This document shows positions 55,900 to 64,000 of a DNA stretch of 64,000 nt, piece after piece. This DNA is from Roseivivax sp. GX 12232 (GTDB lineage Bacteria > Pseudomonadota > Alphaproteobacteria > Rhodobacterales > Rhodobacteraceae), in the NCBI RefSeq assembly GCF_021272185.1, contig NZ_JAJSEC010000001.1:496001-560000 (forward strand), given 5' to 3'. A program made the translations under genes and the position numbers. The notes below the pieces were generated by a model. That model saw only the letters and a program-made list of their open reading frames with translations. It had not been told where the DNA came from and made no database searches. Numbering within the stretch: position 1 is the first letter of the stretch; each line of letters opens with the position of its first letter.

Positions 55900-56091
55900 G
55901 TTGGCGTTGGGCGTGGGATCGTTGGGCGGATCTTTGCGGATGGGGGATTGGGCAGGCGGTGGCTTGTGGCGCGCGCCTGGTTGGGCAGGTGGGGCGTGGC
56001 CGGTGCGCGGTATCGCGCCCGAAAGCGCCGCTCGTTCCCAACTCCCACCAAACGCCGACCACACCGCCCAATACCACGCCTCCCAAGCTCC

Positions 56092-56229
56092 CCGCCGCGC
56101 AAAATACCCAGTGCTCCCGACATCTCCGCCGCGCAACGATCCTACTCTTCCCAACTCTCCCGCCGCGCAACAATTCTACTCTTCCCAACGCCCCCACCGC
56201 GCAACAAAACCCACCGCTCCCAACGCCCC
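56092..56229 (+). repeat. Four degenerate ~35-bp tandem units
   Basis: Units begin CCGCCGCGCAA (or CACCGCGCAA) at 56092, 56126, 56160 and 56195. The middle two are closest, sharing YCTACTCTTCCCAAC. C/A-rich on the plus strand. Confidence 0.75.
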
Positions 56230-56375
56230 CACCACACTCCAACCGCACCCCTCACACCCCCTTCACACAACAAACCTGCTGGCCGCCCGCCCCGCCCGTC
56301 ATATTTGTTTCGCTTTACCTTCACATGCCGCCGCGTTACCCGCTTGCGCGCGTGAGGAACAAGGAGACACGCCCC

Positions 56376-57593
56376 ATGAAGATCGCAGTTCTCGGAGGGG
56401 ACGGTTTCGTCGGCTGGCCGACCGCCCTGCATCTCTCGGACCAGGGCCACGAGGTGCATATCCTCGACAACCTGTCGCGCCGCTGGATCGACACCGAACT
56501 GGGCGTGCAGTCCCTGACGCCGATGGACTCGATCCAGGAGCGCTGCCGGATCTGGAAGCAGGAAACCGGCGAGCAGATCCACTTCCACCTGCTCGACCTC
56601 GCCAAGGAATACGAACGCCTCAAGGCCTGGCTCATCGACCACAGGCCCGATGCGCTGATCCATTTCGCCGAACAGCGCGCCGCGCCCTATTCGATGAAGA
56701 CCGACCGCCACAAGGTCTACACCGTCACCAACAACACCAATGCCACGCACAACCTGCTGGCCGCGGTGGTGGAAAGCGGGCTCGACCCGCATATCGTGCA
56801 TCTCGGCACCATGGGGGTCTACGGCTACTCCAGCGTCGGCGCGCCGATCCCCGAGGGCTATCTCGACGTCGAGATCGACACCCCCTCGGGCAAGAAGGCG
56901 CAGGAGATCCTCTATCCCACGAAGCCCGGCTCGGTCTATCACATGACCAAGTCGCTCGATCAGATCCTCTTCCAGTTCTATGCCCAGAACGACGGGCTCC
57001 GGATCACCGATCTGCACCAGGGCATCGTCTGGGGCACCCATACCGACCAGACCCGCCGCCACGAGCAGCTGATCAACCGTTTCGACTACGACGGCGACTA
57101 CGGCACGGTCCTGAACCGCTTCCTGATCCAGGCGGCGATCGACTACCCGCTGACGGTGCATGGCACCGGCGGGCAGACCCGCGCCTTCATCCACATCCAG
57201 GACTCGGTGCGCTGCATCGAGCTGGCGCTGAAGGACGCGCCGGCCCCGGGCGAGCGGGTGAAGATCTTCAACCAGATGACCGAGACCCACCGCGTCCGCG
57301 ACCTGGCCGAACTGGTGGCCAAGCTCACCGGCGCCGAGATCAAATACCTGCCGAACCCGCGCAAGGAGGCCGCCGAGAACGAGCTGATCGTGAAGAACGA
57401 CCAGTTCCTGGCGCTGGGGCTCGATCCCACCACCCTGGCCGAGGGGCTCCTCTCCGAGGTGGTCGACGTGGCGAAGAAATACGCCCACCGGATCGACCGC
57501 AGCCGGGTGCCGGCGGTCTCGGCCTGGACCCGCGACCTGGGCCAGCGCGTCGACCGCGACCCCGAAGGCAAGGGCCTGAAGTCGGTCTCCTGA
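56376..57593 (+). CDS. sqdB: UDP-sulfoquinovose synthase
   Basis: 405 residues of the extended SDR fold. SqdB makes UDP-sulfoquinovose from UDP-glucose and sulfite, the head-group donor of the sulfolipid SQDG. The N-terminus VLGGDGFVGWPTALHLSDQG is the NAD+-binding loop. The catalytic Tyr/Lys pair is in VYHMTKSLDQ and the nearby Thr in HLGTMGVYGYS. NNTNATHNLL and GIVWGTHTDQT are characteristic of SqdB. AAGGAG at 56361-56366 fixes the start. First gene of a four-gene operon; a VOC gene begins 2 bp after its stop. Confidence 0.97.
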   Translation: MKIAVLGGDGFVGWPTALHLSDQGHEVHILDNLSRRWIDTELGVQSLTPMDSIQERCRIWKQETGEQIHFHLLDLAKEYERLKAWLIDHRPDALIHFAEQRAAPYSMKTDRHKVYTVTNNTNATHNLLAAVVESGLDPHIVHLGTMGVYGYSSVGAPIPEGYLDVEIDTPSGKKAQEILYPTKPGSVYHMTKSLDQILFQFYAQNDGLRITDLHQGIVWGTHTDQTRRHEQLINRFDYDGDYGTVLNRFLIQAAIDYPLTVHGTGGQTRAFIHIQDSVRCIELALKDAPAPGERVKIFNQMTETHRVRDLAELVAKLTGAEIKYLPNPRKEAAENELIVKNDQFLALGLDPTTLAEGLLSEVVDVAKKYAHRIDRSRVPAVSAWTRDLGQRVDRDPEGKGLKSVS

Positions 57594-57594
57594 G

Positions 57595-57981
57595 ATGGGC
57601 GTGACGCTCGATCACGTGGTCATCCATGTCACCGACTGGGACCGCGCGACGGCCTTCTACCGCGACGTCCTGGGCGCCGAGGTAGTGCCCCGCGGCGCCG
57701 GCCTGGCCTTCCGCTTCGGCGCCCAGCAGATCAACTGCCACGGCCCCGGCGTCGAGGCCACGCCGCTGGCGCGGGTGCCCGTGGCCCCCGGCGGCAGCGA
57801 CCTCTGCTTCGCCTGGGAGGGCACGCCCGAGAGCGCCGCGGCGCATCTCGCCGCCCATGACATCCCCGTCGAACTGGGCCCGGTGGCGCGCAACGGCGCG
57901 CGGGGGCCGGGCTTGAGCCTCTATTTCCGCGACCCCGACGGCACGCTTCTGGAATTCATCTGCTATGACACCTCCGCGTAA
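57595..57981 (+). CDS. VOC-superfamily protein inside the sqd operon
   Basis: 128 residues with a VOC fold: LDHVVIHVTDWDRATAFYRDVLG opens, with a second module around SDLCFAWEGTPESAAAH, and the end LYFRDPDGTLLEFICYD. Candidate metal ligands are His in DHVVIH, His in NCHGPG, and Glu in LLEFI. It starts one base after the sqdB stop and overlaps sqdD by 17 bp, so it is translated as part of the operon. A role in sulfolipid metabolism is implied only by position. Small VOC proteins also include thiol transferases and lyases. Confidence 0.85.
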   Translation: MGVTLDHVVIHVTDWDRATAFYRDVLGAEVVPRGAGLAFRFGAQQINCHGPGVEATPLARVPVAPGGSDLCFAWEGTPESAAAHLAAHDIPVELGPVARNGARGPGLSLYFRDPDGTLLEFICYDTSA

Positions 57982-58765
57982 CGCCTATGTCACGCTGGTC
58001 ACCAATGCCGATTTCGCCCGGGGGGCGGCGGCGCTTCTGAACGCGCTGGCCGCGACCGGCAGCACCGCCGACCGGGTGGTCATGCACACCGGCGGGGTGC
58101 CCGAGGCCGCGCTGGCGCCGCTCCGGGACCGGGCGCGCTGCATCGAGGTGGACCTCCTGCCCACCTCCGAGGCCTTCAACGCCGCCCACCAGAAGGACCG
58201 CCTGCACGGCGCCGCCCCCTTCACCAAGGGCGAGAAACCGGCCTTTCACACCCCGCTCGACAATTTCGCCAAGCTTCGGCTCTGGCAGCTCGACTACGAC
58301 CGGGTGGTCTTCCTCGATGCCGACACGCTGGTCCTGCGCAACATCGACCGGCTCTTCGACTACCCCGAGTTCTCGGCCGCGCCGAACGTCTACGAGGGGC
58401 TTGGCGACTTCCACCGGATGAACTCGGGCGTCTTCACCGCCCGGCCCGCGCAGGAGACCTTCGAGGCGATGCTGGCGCGGCTCGACACCCCCGGCGCCTT
58501 CTGGCGGCGCACCGACCAGACCTTCCTGCAGGACTTCTTCCCCGACTGGCACGGGCTGCCGGTCTTCGACAACATGCTGCAATACGTCTGGTTCAACCTG
58601 CCCGAGCTCTGGGACTGGCAGGCCATCCGGGTGCTGCATTTCCAATACGAGAAGCCCTGGCAGGACCACGCCAAGGCGGACCGCTTGCGCCCGCTGATCG
58701 AGCTTTGGCGCGCCTACGAGCGGGGCGAGACGCCGGACCTCTCGGCGCTGCCCGGCCCGGCATGA
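57965..58765 (+). CDS. sqdD: Glycogenin-like glycosyltransferase, SqdD
   Basis: 266 residues of the GT-A, glycosyltransferase family 8 fold. AYVTLVTNADFARGAAAL is the nucleotide-sugar binding start, VVFLDADTLVLRNID holds the DXD motif, and FHRMNSGVFTARPA and a C-terminal VLHFQYEKPW complete it. In Rhodobacter sphaeroides SqdD is the glycogenin-like transferase that uses UDP-sulfoquinovose. It overlaps the VOC gene (17 bp) and sqdC (4 bp). Confidence 0.9.
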   Translation: MTPPRNAYVTLVTNADFARGAAALLNALAATGSTADRVVMHTGGVPEAALAPLRDRARCIEVDLLPTSEAFNAAHQKDRLHGAAPFTKGEKPAFHTPLDNFAKLRLWQLDYDRVVFLDADTLVLRNIDRLFDYPEFSAAPNVYEGLGDFHRMNSGVFTARPAQETFEAMLARLDTPGAFWRRTDQTFLQDFFPDWHGLPVFDNMLQYVWFNLPELWDWQAIRVLHFQYEKPWQDHAKADRLRPLIELWRAYERGETPDLSALPGPA

Positions 58766-59583
58766 AGGTCGCGCTGACCGGCGCGGGCGGGGTGGTCGGC
58801 GGGCTGATCGCCGAGGCGCTGGAGGCGCGCGGCGACAGCGTTCTCCGGCTCGGGCGCCCGGACTGGCAGCTCGGCGGGCCCGCGCCCGACTTCGGCGGCG
58901 CCGAGGCGCTGGTGCATTGCGCCTTCCACCACGCGCCGGGGCGGTTTCGCGGCGGCGATGCGGGCGACCCGGAGGGCTTCCGTGCCAAGAACCTCTCCGG
59001 CAGCCGCGCGCTTTTCGAGGCCGCGGTGGACGCGGGCGTGACGCGCATCCTGTTCCTGTCGTCCCGCGCGGTCTTCGACGGCTACCCGCGCGGCACGCGG
59101 CTGACCGAAGACCTGCCCCCGCGCCCTGCCGAGATCTACGGCGAGGTGAAGGCCGGGGCGGAGGCGGCGCTCGCGGCGCTGCCGGTCTCCTCGGTGGCGC
59201 TCCGGGCGACCGGGGTCTACGGGCCGGGGCCCGCCAACAAGTGGCGCGGGCTGATCGCCGACTATCTCGCGGGCCGCGAGGTGGCCCCGCGCATCGGGAC
59301 CGAGGTGCATGGCGCGGATCTTGCGGAGGCCGTGGCGCTTCTGCTCGACGTGCCCGGGGTGACGGGGCCGGTGCATTGCTCGGACCTGCTGCTTGATCGG
59401 CGGGCGCTCCTGGCGGAGGTGGCGGCGCTGACCGGCGCGGCGCATCCCCTGCCCGCGGCCACTGCGGATGCGCCGAACGTCCTCGACTGCGCGCGGCTCG
59501 CGGAACTGGGCTGGCGGCCCGGCGGGTTGGACCGGCTGCGGGCCGATCTGCCCGCGGTGATCGCGGAGGCGCGGGCGGGTTGA
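58762..59583 (+). CDS. sqdC: NAD-dependent epimerase/dehydratase family protein, SqdC-like
   Basis: 273 residues of the extended SDR fold. VALTGAGGVVGGLIAEALEARG is the NAD(P) loop, FLSSRAVFDGYPRG carries the catalytic Ser, and RPAEIYGEVKAGAEAAL the Tyr/Lys pair (YGEVK). In R. sphaeroides sqdC lies with sqdB and sqdD and is needed for SQDG, with mutants accumulating a sulfoquinovosyl dihydroxyacetone. Assignment here rests on fold plus operon position. The ATG overlaps the sqdD stop by four bases. Confidence 0.78.
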   Translation: MKVALTGAGGVVGGLIAEALEARGDSVLRLGRPDWQLGGPAPDFGGAEALVHCAFHHAPGRFRGGDAGDPEGFRAKNLSGSRALFEAAVDAGVTRILFLSSRAVFDGYPRGTRLTEDLPPRPAEIYGEVKAGAEAALAALPVSSVALRATGVYGPGPANKWRGLIADYLAGREVAPRIGTEVHGADLAEAVALLLDVPGVTGPVHCSDLLLDRRALLAEVAALTGAAHPLPAATADAPNVLDCARLAELGWRPGGLDRLRADLPAVIAEARAG

Positions 59584-59765
59584 GGCTCTGGGCGCGACTC
59601 GAGAGCGCGTGAACGCGGAGGGTATGGCGTGACGCAGAGGCGGGTCGAGGCCGGCGGTCCTGACGCGAAGGTGCCGTCAGACGAAAGCTCCGGGCGCGAT
59701 GGTCATATCACGGAATAGCCACCCGAAGGCGGGCCGCGCCTGCCCCCCCAAACGAAGCCCCCGCC

Positions 59766-59797
59766 CAAAAGAAAAGGGCCGGTCCACGACCGGCCCC
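59766..59797 (-). terminator. Intrinsic terminator of the glycine-zipper lipoprotein gene
   Basis: Minus-strand stem GGGCCGGTC / GACCGGCCC (59776-59796) followed by TTTTCTTTTGGG, 25 bp past the stop. It also sits opposite the end of the sqd operon. Confidence 0.9.
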
Positions 59798-59821
59798 CTC
59801 CTCACATTCAAGCGCCGCGCC

Positions 59822-60115
59822 TCAGTAGCCCACCGGGCAGGGTGCGGGGCGGCCGTCGGGGTAGACGCAGCTGCGCGTCGTGGTGGTCGACTGCGCGCCG
59901 CCCGAGTTGGCGGCCAGCGTGGCGCCCGCGGCGGCACCAGCCAGCGTCGCGACGCCGCGCGCAGTGTCGCTCTTGTCGGCGCGGTCGGCCAGGGCCAGGC
60001 CCGCGGCCCCGCCCGCCAGGGCGCCCGCGGCGGTGCGCTGGTCCTGGGTCATGTTCGCGCAGGCCGAAAGCCCGGTGACGGCGAGGACGGCGAAAAGCGT
60101 GATCGGTTTCTTCAT
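59822..60115 (-). CDS. Small glycine-zipper lipoprotein
   Basis: 97 residues. A lipoprotein signal (MKKPITLFAVLAVTGLSAC, lipidated Cys at about 19) precedes a glycine-zipper segment (AAGALAGGAAGLALADRADK, then LAGAAAGATLAANSGG). A short tail with two Cys (RSCVYPDGRPAPC) follows. Such proteins sit in the outer membrane or periplasm and are often stress-related. The ATG at 60115 is set by the signal peptide; the frame upstream is non-homologous. Confidence 0.82.
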   Translation of the reverse strand: MKKPITLFAVLAVTGLSACANMTQDQRTAAGALAGGAAGLALADRADKSDTARGVATLAGAAAGATLAANSGGAQSTTTTRSCVYPDGRPAPCPVGY

Positions 60116-60207
60116 GGTGACGACTCCTTCTGTCTGTCGGAATGCCCGTGTCTGTAGGGCTCCAACTCGCGAGAGACGAAAACGGTCGCCTGTTATCCGA
60201 TAGCCAA

Positions 60208-60242
60208 GGGCCGGAACCCCCGCTTTCGGCGGGTTCCGGCCC
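60208..60242 (-). terminator. Long hairpin after tgt
   Basis: A perfect 12-bp outer stem GGGCCGGAACCC / GGGTTCCGGCCC, with CCGC/GCGG closing a TTTC loop, ends 31 bp past the tgt stop. No T run follows on the minus strand. Confidence 0.6.
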
Positions 60243-60272
60243 ATGTCCGGGGGTGGATCGGCTTGAATCGGC

Positions 60273-61400
60273 TCAAATCCGCTCAATATCGCCGAGGGCG
60301 CGGGTTTCGTGGAACTCTTTCTCGAAGGCCGCAAAGGCATCGTCGGCGATGGCCGCGCGCATGCCGGCCATCAGTTCCTGGTAATAATGCAGGTTGTGCC
60401 AGGTCAGCAGCATGCCCGAGATCATCTCTCCGGCGCGGAAGACATGGTGCAGATAGGCCCGCGAATAGTTCCGGCAGGCCGGGCATGTGCACTGCTCGTC
60501 GAGCGGGCGCGGGTCGTCCTGGTGGCGGGCGTTCTTGATGTTCACCTGCCCGCGCCGGGTCCAGGCCTGGCCGGTGCGCCCCGAGCGCGAGGGCAGCACG
60601 CAGTCCATCATGTCGATGCCGCGCTTCACCGCGCCGAGGATGTCGTCGGGCTTGCCCACCCCCATGAGGTAGCGCGGCCGGTCCTCGGGCAGCATGTCGG
60701 GCGCGAAGTCGAGACAGGAGAACATCGCCTCCTGCCCCTCGCCCACGGCGAGGCCGCCCACGGCATAACCCTCGAAGCCGATCTCGGTCAGCGCCTCGGC
60801 GCTTTCGGCGCGCAGGTCCTGCTCGAGCCCGCCCTGCTGGATCCCGAAGAGCGCATGGCCCGGCCGGTCGCCGAAAGCCTCGCGCGAGCGCGCCGCCCAG
60901 CGCATGGAGAGCCGCATCGACTCCGCGATCCGCTCTTTGGGCGCGGGCAGCGCCGGGCATTCGTCGAAGGCCATGACGATGTCGGAGCCCAGGAGCCGCT
61001 GGATCTCCATCGAGCGTTCCGGCGTCAGCGCGTGCTTGGAGCCGTCGATATGGCTCTTGAAGGTCACGCCCTCCTCGGTGAGCTTGCGCAGATCGGCGAG
61101 GCTCATCACCTGGAAGCCGCCGGAATCCGTCAGGATCGGCTTGTCCCAGTTCATGAAGCTGTGCAGCCCGCCCAGCGCCGCGACCCGCTCGGCGGTGGGG
61201 CGCAGCATCAGGTGATAGGTATTGCCCAGCAGGATGTCGGCGCCGGTCGCCGCCACGCTTTCGGGCATCATCGCCTTGACCGTCGCCGCGGTGCCCACGG
61301 GCATGAAGGCTGGCGTGCGGATCTCGCCGCGCGGGGTGGAAATGCGCCCCGTCCGGGCCTTGCCGGAGCGGGCGTCGAGCGTGAAGGAAAACCTGGACAT
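60273..61400 (-). CDS. tgt: Queuine tRNA-ribosyltransferase (tRNA-guanine transglycosylase)
   Basis: 375 residues. TGT exchanges guanine-34 of GUN-anticodon tRNAs (including tRNA-Asp) for a queuine precursor. [16 protein letters not shown] opens, [14 protein letters not shown] carries the catalytic Asp, and [13 protein letters not shown] and [13 protein letters not shown] form the substrate pocket. The zinc site is [17 protein letters not shown] near the C-terminus. The ATG at 61400 ([13 protein letters not shown]) is the family start. Confidence 0.96.
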   Translation of the reverse strand: MSRFSFTLDARSGKARTGRISTPRGEIRTPAFMPVGTAATVKAMMPESVAATGADILLGNTYHLMLRPTAERVAALGGLHSFMNWDKPILTDSGGFQVMSLADLRKLTEEGVTFKSHIDGSKHALTPERSMEIQRLLGSDIVMAFDECPALPAPKERIAESMRLSMRWAARSREAFGDRPGHALFGIQQGGLEQDLRAESAEALTEIGFEGYAVGGLAVGEGQEAMFSCLDFAPDMLPEDRPRYLMGVGKPDDILGAVKRGIDMMDCVLPSRSGRTGQAWTRRGQVNIKNARHQDDPRPLDEQCTCPACRNYSRAYLHHVFRAGEMISGMLLTWHNLHYYQELMAGMRAAIADDAFAAFEKEFHETRALGDIERI

Positions 61401-61555
61401 GCCCCGCCAGATGCAACGCCCGCGCATTTGTCGCAAGAGCGAAACGCCGCATATGCATGGGGAGCCTTGCGGGACCTGCCCTAGCCGACCCCGCGCGCGG
61501 CTGGTAGGTCTGGCCTTCACACGCGCGCCCGGAACCCCGGAATAAGGACGAGAGA

Positions 61556-62965
61556 ATGAGTGACGACACCGACCCCGCCGCCGATCTTCTGCGCTTCGGA
61601 TGGGAGGAATGGGTCGCCCTGCCCGACCTCGGGCTGCCGGCGCTCAAGGCCAAGGTGGACACCGGGGCGCGGACCTCGGCGCTGCATGCCTCGGAGATCG
61701 AGACCTTCGGCCCGGCCTCGAAACCCAAGGTGCGCTTCATGGTGCACCCGGTGCCCGAACGCGCCGACCTCTCGATCCCCTGTTCGGCCGAGATCCTCGA
61801 CCGCCGGGTGGTGACCTCGTCGAACGGAGAGGGCGAGAGCCGCTACGTCATCGGCTCGCGGCTCTCGGTCGGCGAGGAGAGCTGGCCGATCGAGCTGACC
61901 CTGACCAACCGCGGCGGCATGGCGAGCCGGATGCTCTTGGGCCGCGAGGCGCTGAAAGACAATATCGCCATCGTCGCCACCGACCGCTTCCAGCAGCCCG
62001 AGCTGTCCTACGACGTCTATGCCTCGCGCCGGATGCGCACCGCCGCGCCGAAACGCGCGCTGCGCATCGCGGTGATGAGCCGCGAGAACAATTACTCCAC
62101 CCGCCGGCTGGTCGAGGAAGGCGAGAGCCGCGGCCATTCGGTCGAGGTGATCGACACCACGCGCTGCTACATGGCGATCAACGCCATGGCCCCGGAGGTG
62201 CATTACGACGGCAAGCGCCTGCCCCGCTACGACGCGGTGATCCCGCGCATCGGCGCCAGCGTGACCGCCTATGGCACCGCCGTGATCCGCCAGTTCGAGA
62301 CCATCGGCACCTTCGTGGTCAACGGCTCGGACGGGATCACCGCCTCGCGCGACAAGCTTTATGCCCACCAGCTCATGGCGCGCCACAAGATCGGCATGCC
62401 CAACACCGCCTTCGCGGCAAGCCCCAAGGACACCGAGAGCCTGATGCGCCTCGTGGGCACCGCGCCGCTGATCGTGAAGCTCCTGGAATCGACCCAGGGC
62501 AAGGGCGTGGTCCTGGCCGAGACCAAGAAGGCCGCGCAATCGGTGATCGACGCCTTCCGGGGCCTGCGCGCCAACTTCCTGGTGCAGGATTTCGTCAAGG
62601 AGGCCGCCGGCGAGGACATCCGCTGCCTGGTGGTCGGCGGCAAGGTCATCGCCGCGATGAAGCGCACCGGCGCCGAGGGCGACTTCCGCTCGAACCTGCA
62701 CCGCGGCGGCTCGGCCCAGGTGGTGCGGATCTCCAAGGAGGAACGCGACACCGCGATCCGCGCCGCCAAGGCCTTCCGGCTGACGCTGGCGGGGGTGGAC
62801 CTCTTGCGCTCCGAGGGCGGGCCGAAGGTGCTCGAGGTCAATTCCTCGCCCGGGCTCGAGGGCATCGAGGCGGCCACCGGCAAGAACATCGCCGGGCGGC
62901 TCTACGACCACATCGAGGAACGGGTGCGGCCCGGGCCGGTGCGCAAGCGCAAGCTGCTGGGGTGA
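61556..62965 (+). CDS. RimB-RimK fusion: retropepsin-like domain plus ATP-grasp ligase
   Basis: 469 residues in two parts. The N-terminal ~150 form a RimB/DUF785-type aspartic-peptidase-like domain ([19 protein letters not shown], the retropepsin D-T-G-A motif). The rest (about 160-455) is a RimK ATP-grasp: [52 protein letters not shown], and [18 protein letters not shown] for Mg/ATP. RimK adds glutamates to the C-terminus of ribosomal protein S6. RimB relatives are usually separate, so the fusion may add and trim tails in one polypeptide. Convergent with the methyltransferase. Confidence 0.85.
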   Translation: MSDDTDPAADLLRFGWEEWVALPDLGLPALKAKVDTGARTSALHASEIETFGPASKPKVRFMVHPVPERADLSIPCSAEILDRRVVTSSNGEGESRYVIGSRLSVGEESWPIELTLTNRGGMASRMLLGREALKDNIAIVATDRFQQPELSYDVYASRRMRTAAPKRALRIAVMSRENNYSTRRLVEEGESRGHSVEVIDTTRCYMAINAMAPEVHYDGKRLPRYDAVIPRIGASVTAYGTAVIRQFETIGTFVVNGSDGITASRDKLYAHQLMARHKIGMPNTAFAASPKDTESLMRLVGTAPLIVKLLESTQGKGVVLAETKKAAQSVIDAFRGLRANFLVQDFVKEAAGEDIRCLVVGGKVIAAMKRTGAEGDFRSNLHRGGSAQVVRISKEERDTAIRAAKAFRLTLAGVDLLRSEGGPKVLEVNSSPGLEGIEAATGKNIAGRLYDHIEERVRPGPVRKRKLLG

Positions 62966-63400
62966 GGTTTTCGGGGGTGGTTTCGGCTTGAGGGTCGGGT
63001 CTGGCTGACCGTCCGGCCGGGCCGTTGAGGCCCGCCCGGCCGGAGCGAGGGCTCTGCCCTCGCGCTCCCGGAGTATTTCCGGCCCGGTCATGCGGGGGCG
63101 GGGCGCTTTTCCTTCTTGGGTTCGGGCTGGCCATCCGTCCGGCCGGGCCGTTGAGGCCCGCCCGGACGGAGCGAGGGCTCTGCCCTCGCGCTCCCGGAGT
63201 ATTTTCGGCCCGGTCATGCGGGGGCGGGGCGCTTTTCCTTCTTGGGTTCGGGCTGGCCATCCGTCCGGCCGGGCGGTTGAGGCCCGCCCGGACGGAGCGA
63301 GGGCTCTGCCCTCGCGCTCCCGGAGTATTTCCGGCCCGGTCAAGCCTGAAGGGGGGCTGCGCGCCGGGGGGCTGGTGGGGCTGCGGGGCCTTCGCGGGGG
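62966..63400. other. 435-bp non-coding gap of tandem REP-like units
   Basis: The gap between convergent rimBK and the methyltransferase is almost entirely the 126-bp tandem repeat (63011-63343). About 45 bp before it and 57 bp after it show no supported feature. Confidence 0.7.
63011..63343 (+). repeat. REP-like tandem array, period 126 bp, 2.6 units
   Basis: Units start GTCCGGCCGGGC at 63011, 63137 and 63263. Each has a palindrome (CCGTCCGG...CCGGACGG, varying in the first unit), a second hairpin GAGGGC-TCT-GCCCTC, and the signature CTCCCGGAGTATTT. The linker GGGGCGGGGCGCTTTTCCTTC is also repeated. Confidence 0.9.
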
Positions 63401-64000
63401 TCAGCGCGGGGTTTCGGCGATGCCCATGTATTGCACGGTTTTCATCGGCAGCGGGCCGAAGGTCAGGTCGCCGCGCCGGGTCAGGCCCCGGGGGCCGAGG
63501 CCGGTCATGGCGCGGTGGGTCAGGCCGGCGCGCGTCAGGGCGGCCTTCAGATCGGCGGGGCGGATGAACATCTCGGGGTCATGGGTGCCCTTGGGCAGGA
63601 TGCGCACCAGGTCCTCGGCCAGGGTGATCGCGGCGAAGCGCGCGAGCGCGTTGCGGTTGATCGTGTCGTAGAGGAAGAGCCCGCCGGGGCGCAGCACCCG
63701 GGCCACCTCCGCAAGGACCTTGTCGAGGTCCTGGACGTGTTCCAGCACGTCGACGCAGACCACGCTGTCGAAGCTTGCATCGCCATAGGGCAGCGCCTCG
63801 CCGACGCCCTGGTCGTAGCGGATCGTCAGGCCGCCTTCCGCGGCATGGGCGCGGGCGGCGGCGAGCGCCTCCTCGGCGGGATCGATGCCGGTGACCCGCG
63901 CGCCGCGCCGGGCAAGCGCCTCGGCCATGAAGCCGCCGGCGCAGCCGAGGTCCAGCACCTCCTGACCCTGCCAGTCGGTGAAGCGGTCGAAATAGGCCAG
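63401..64000 (-). CDS. Class I SAM-dependent methyltransferase, UbiG-like (5' end outside window)
   Basis: The last ~200 residues of a methyltransferase; the frame continues off the window end without a start. The SAM-binding motif is VLDLGCAGGFMAEALA, motif II is VTGIDPAEEAL, the post-motif is SFDSVVCVDVLEHVQDLDKVL, and FLYDTINRNALARF follows. The last two are typical of 3-demethylubiquinone/polyprenyl-hydroxyphenol methyltransferases (UbiG family), but the opening sequence YFDRFTDWQGQE differs, so the assignment is tentative. Confidence 0.75.
   Translation of the reverse strand: MAYFDRFTDWQGQEVLDLGCAGGFMAEALARRGARVTGIDPAEEALAAARAHAAEGGLTIRYDQGVGEALPYGDASFDSVVCVDVLEHVQDLDKVLAEVARVLRPGGLFLYDTINRNALARFAAITLAEDLVRILPKGTHDPEMFIRPADLKAALTRAGLTHRAMTGLGPRGLTRRGDLTFGPLPMKTVQYMGIAETPR

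Larger units (their letters stand above)
55123..56375. other. 1.25-kb non-coding region upstream of the sqd operon, dense in repeats
   Basis: It holds, in order: a 16-bp tandem repeat (55186-55268), the 169-bp element twice in the same direction (55414 and 55731), a C/A-rich degenerate ~35-bp tandem repeat (56092-56229), and a short less GC-rich stretch (about 56295-56330) likely to carry the sqdB promoter. The frame upstream of sqdB stays open but is low-complexity and not a gene. Confidence 0.75.

Noticed and set aside
55186-56375. A protein-coding gene upstream of sqdB (the frame is open for about 140 codons before the sqdB start)
   Set aside because: The translation is low-complexity, the DNA is tandem repeat, and SqdB homology starts exactly at the ATG with a strong ribosome site.
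63011-63343. A CRISPR array at the tandem repeats (also considered at 55186-55268)
   Set aside because: The units are contiguous, the intervening linkers are repeated too, there are no unique spacers, and no cas genes are present.

Overview
The window is 64 kb of very GC-rich DNA with the gene content of a marine alphaproteobacterium of the Rhodobacteraceae/Roseobacteraceae type. The indicators are the bolA/J-domain pair, cobS (aerobic cobaltochelatase), a sulfoquinovosyl-lipid (sqdB/D/C) operon, a TRAP transporter, HU- and PraR-like regulators, a DUF1127 protein, and GC-rich intergenic repeats. It reads as ordinary chromosome. No transposase, integrase, CRISPR array, rRNA operon or phage structural gene was seen. 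Genus cannot be fixed from the sequence alone.

Layout. 0-5.4 kb: acyltransferase, lytic transglycosylase, gatB, DUF4177 protein, bolA and a divergent J-domain protein. 5.4-9.2 kb: a minus-strand block of ECF sigma factor, anti-sigma factor, fasciclin protein and Tat-exported MsrB, then cobS. 9.7-16.7 kb: 5-formyl-THF cyclo-ligase with mgtE, guanine deaminase, a CAP-domain lipoprotein, an 8-oxoguanine-deaminase-like enzyme, a HisN-type phosphatase and an XRE regulator. 17-22 kb: quinone oxidoreductase, class IV aminotransferase, sulfotransferase-like protein, LysR regulator, DUF1127 protein, BI-1/YccA membrane protein. 22.2-29.1 kb: GNAT, rpmG, rnpB (RNase P RNA), alpha/beta hydrolase, HI0933-type flavoprotein, an unknown protein, murD, and an FrhB/BciB-like iron-sulfur flavoprotein. 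29.4-30.2 kb: a less GC-rich pair (membrane/coiled-coil protein plus ImmA/IrrE protease). 30.3-35.4 kb: lpxD-like, ACP and KAS-II operon, then divergent L,D-transpeptidase and DUF882/MepK-like genes. 35.8-42.4 kb: two identical tRNA-Asp genes, pirin, LytTR regulator, ABC exporter (LolD/FtsX type) with an AttH/CrtC-like protein. 42.4-47.2 kb: TRAP transporter with an SDR dehydrogenase, and a SurA-like protein without a PPIase domain. 48-51.7 kb: two tRNA-Val genes, HU-like protein, lon. 52.3-55.1 kb: old yellow enzyme and VOC protein divergent from a LysR regulator. 56.4-59.6 kb: four-gene sulfolipid operon sqdB-VOC-sqdD-sqdC. 59.8-64 kb: glycine-zipper lipoprotein, tgt, a fused RimB-RimK protein, and a methyltransferase cut by the window end.

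Two repeat families fill much of the non-coding DNA. One is a roughly 169-bp element with 18-bp terminal inverted repeats and internal hairpins, present in four copies, with one compensated base-pair change in a hairpin. The other is a REP-like element (core ending CTCCCGGAGTATTTT) found at four loci, three of them gaps between convergent genes. The observations most worth a second look are the 169-bp element, the VOC gene embedded in the sqd operon, and the sigma/anti-sigma/fasciclin/MsrB block.
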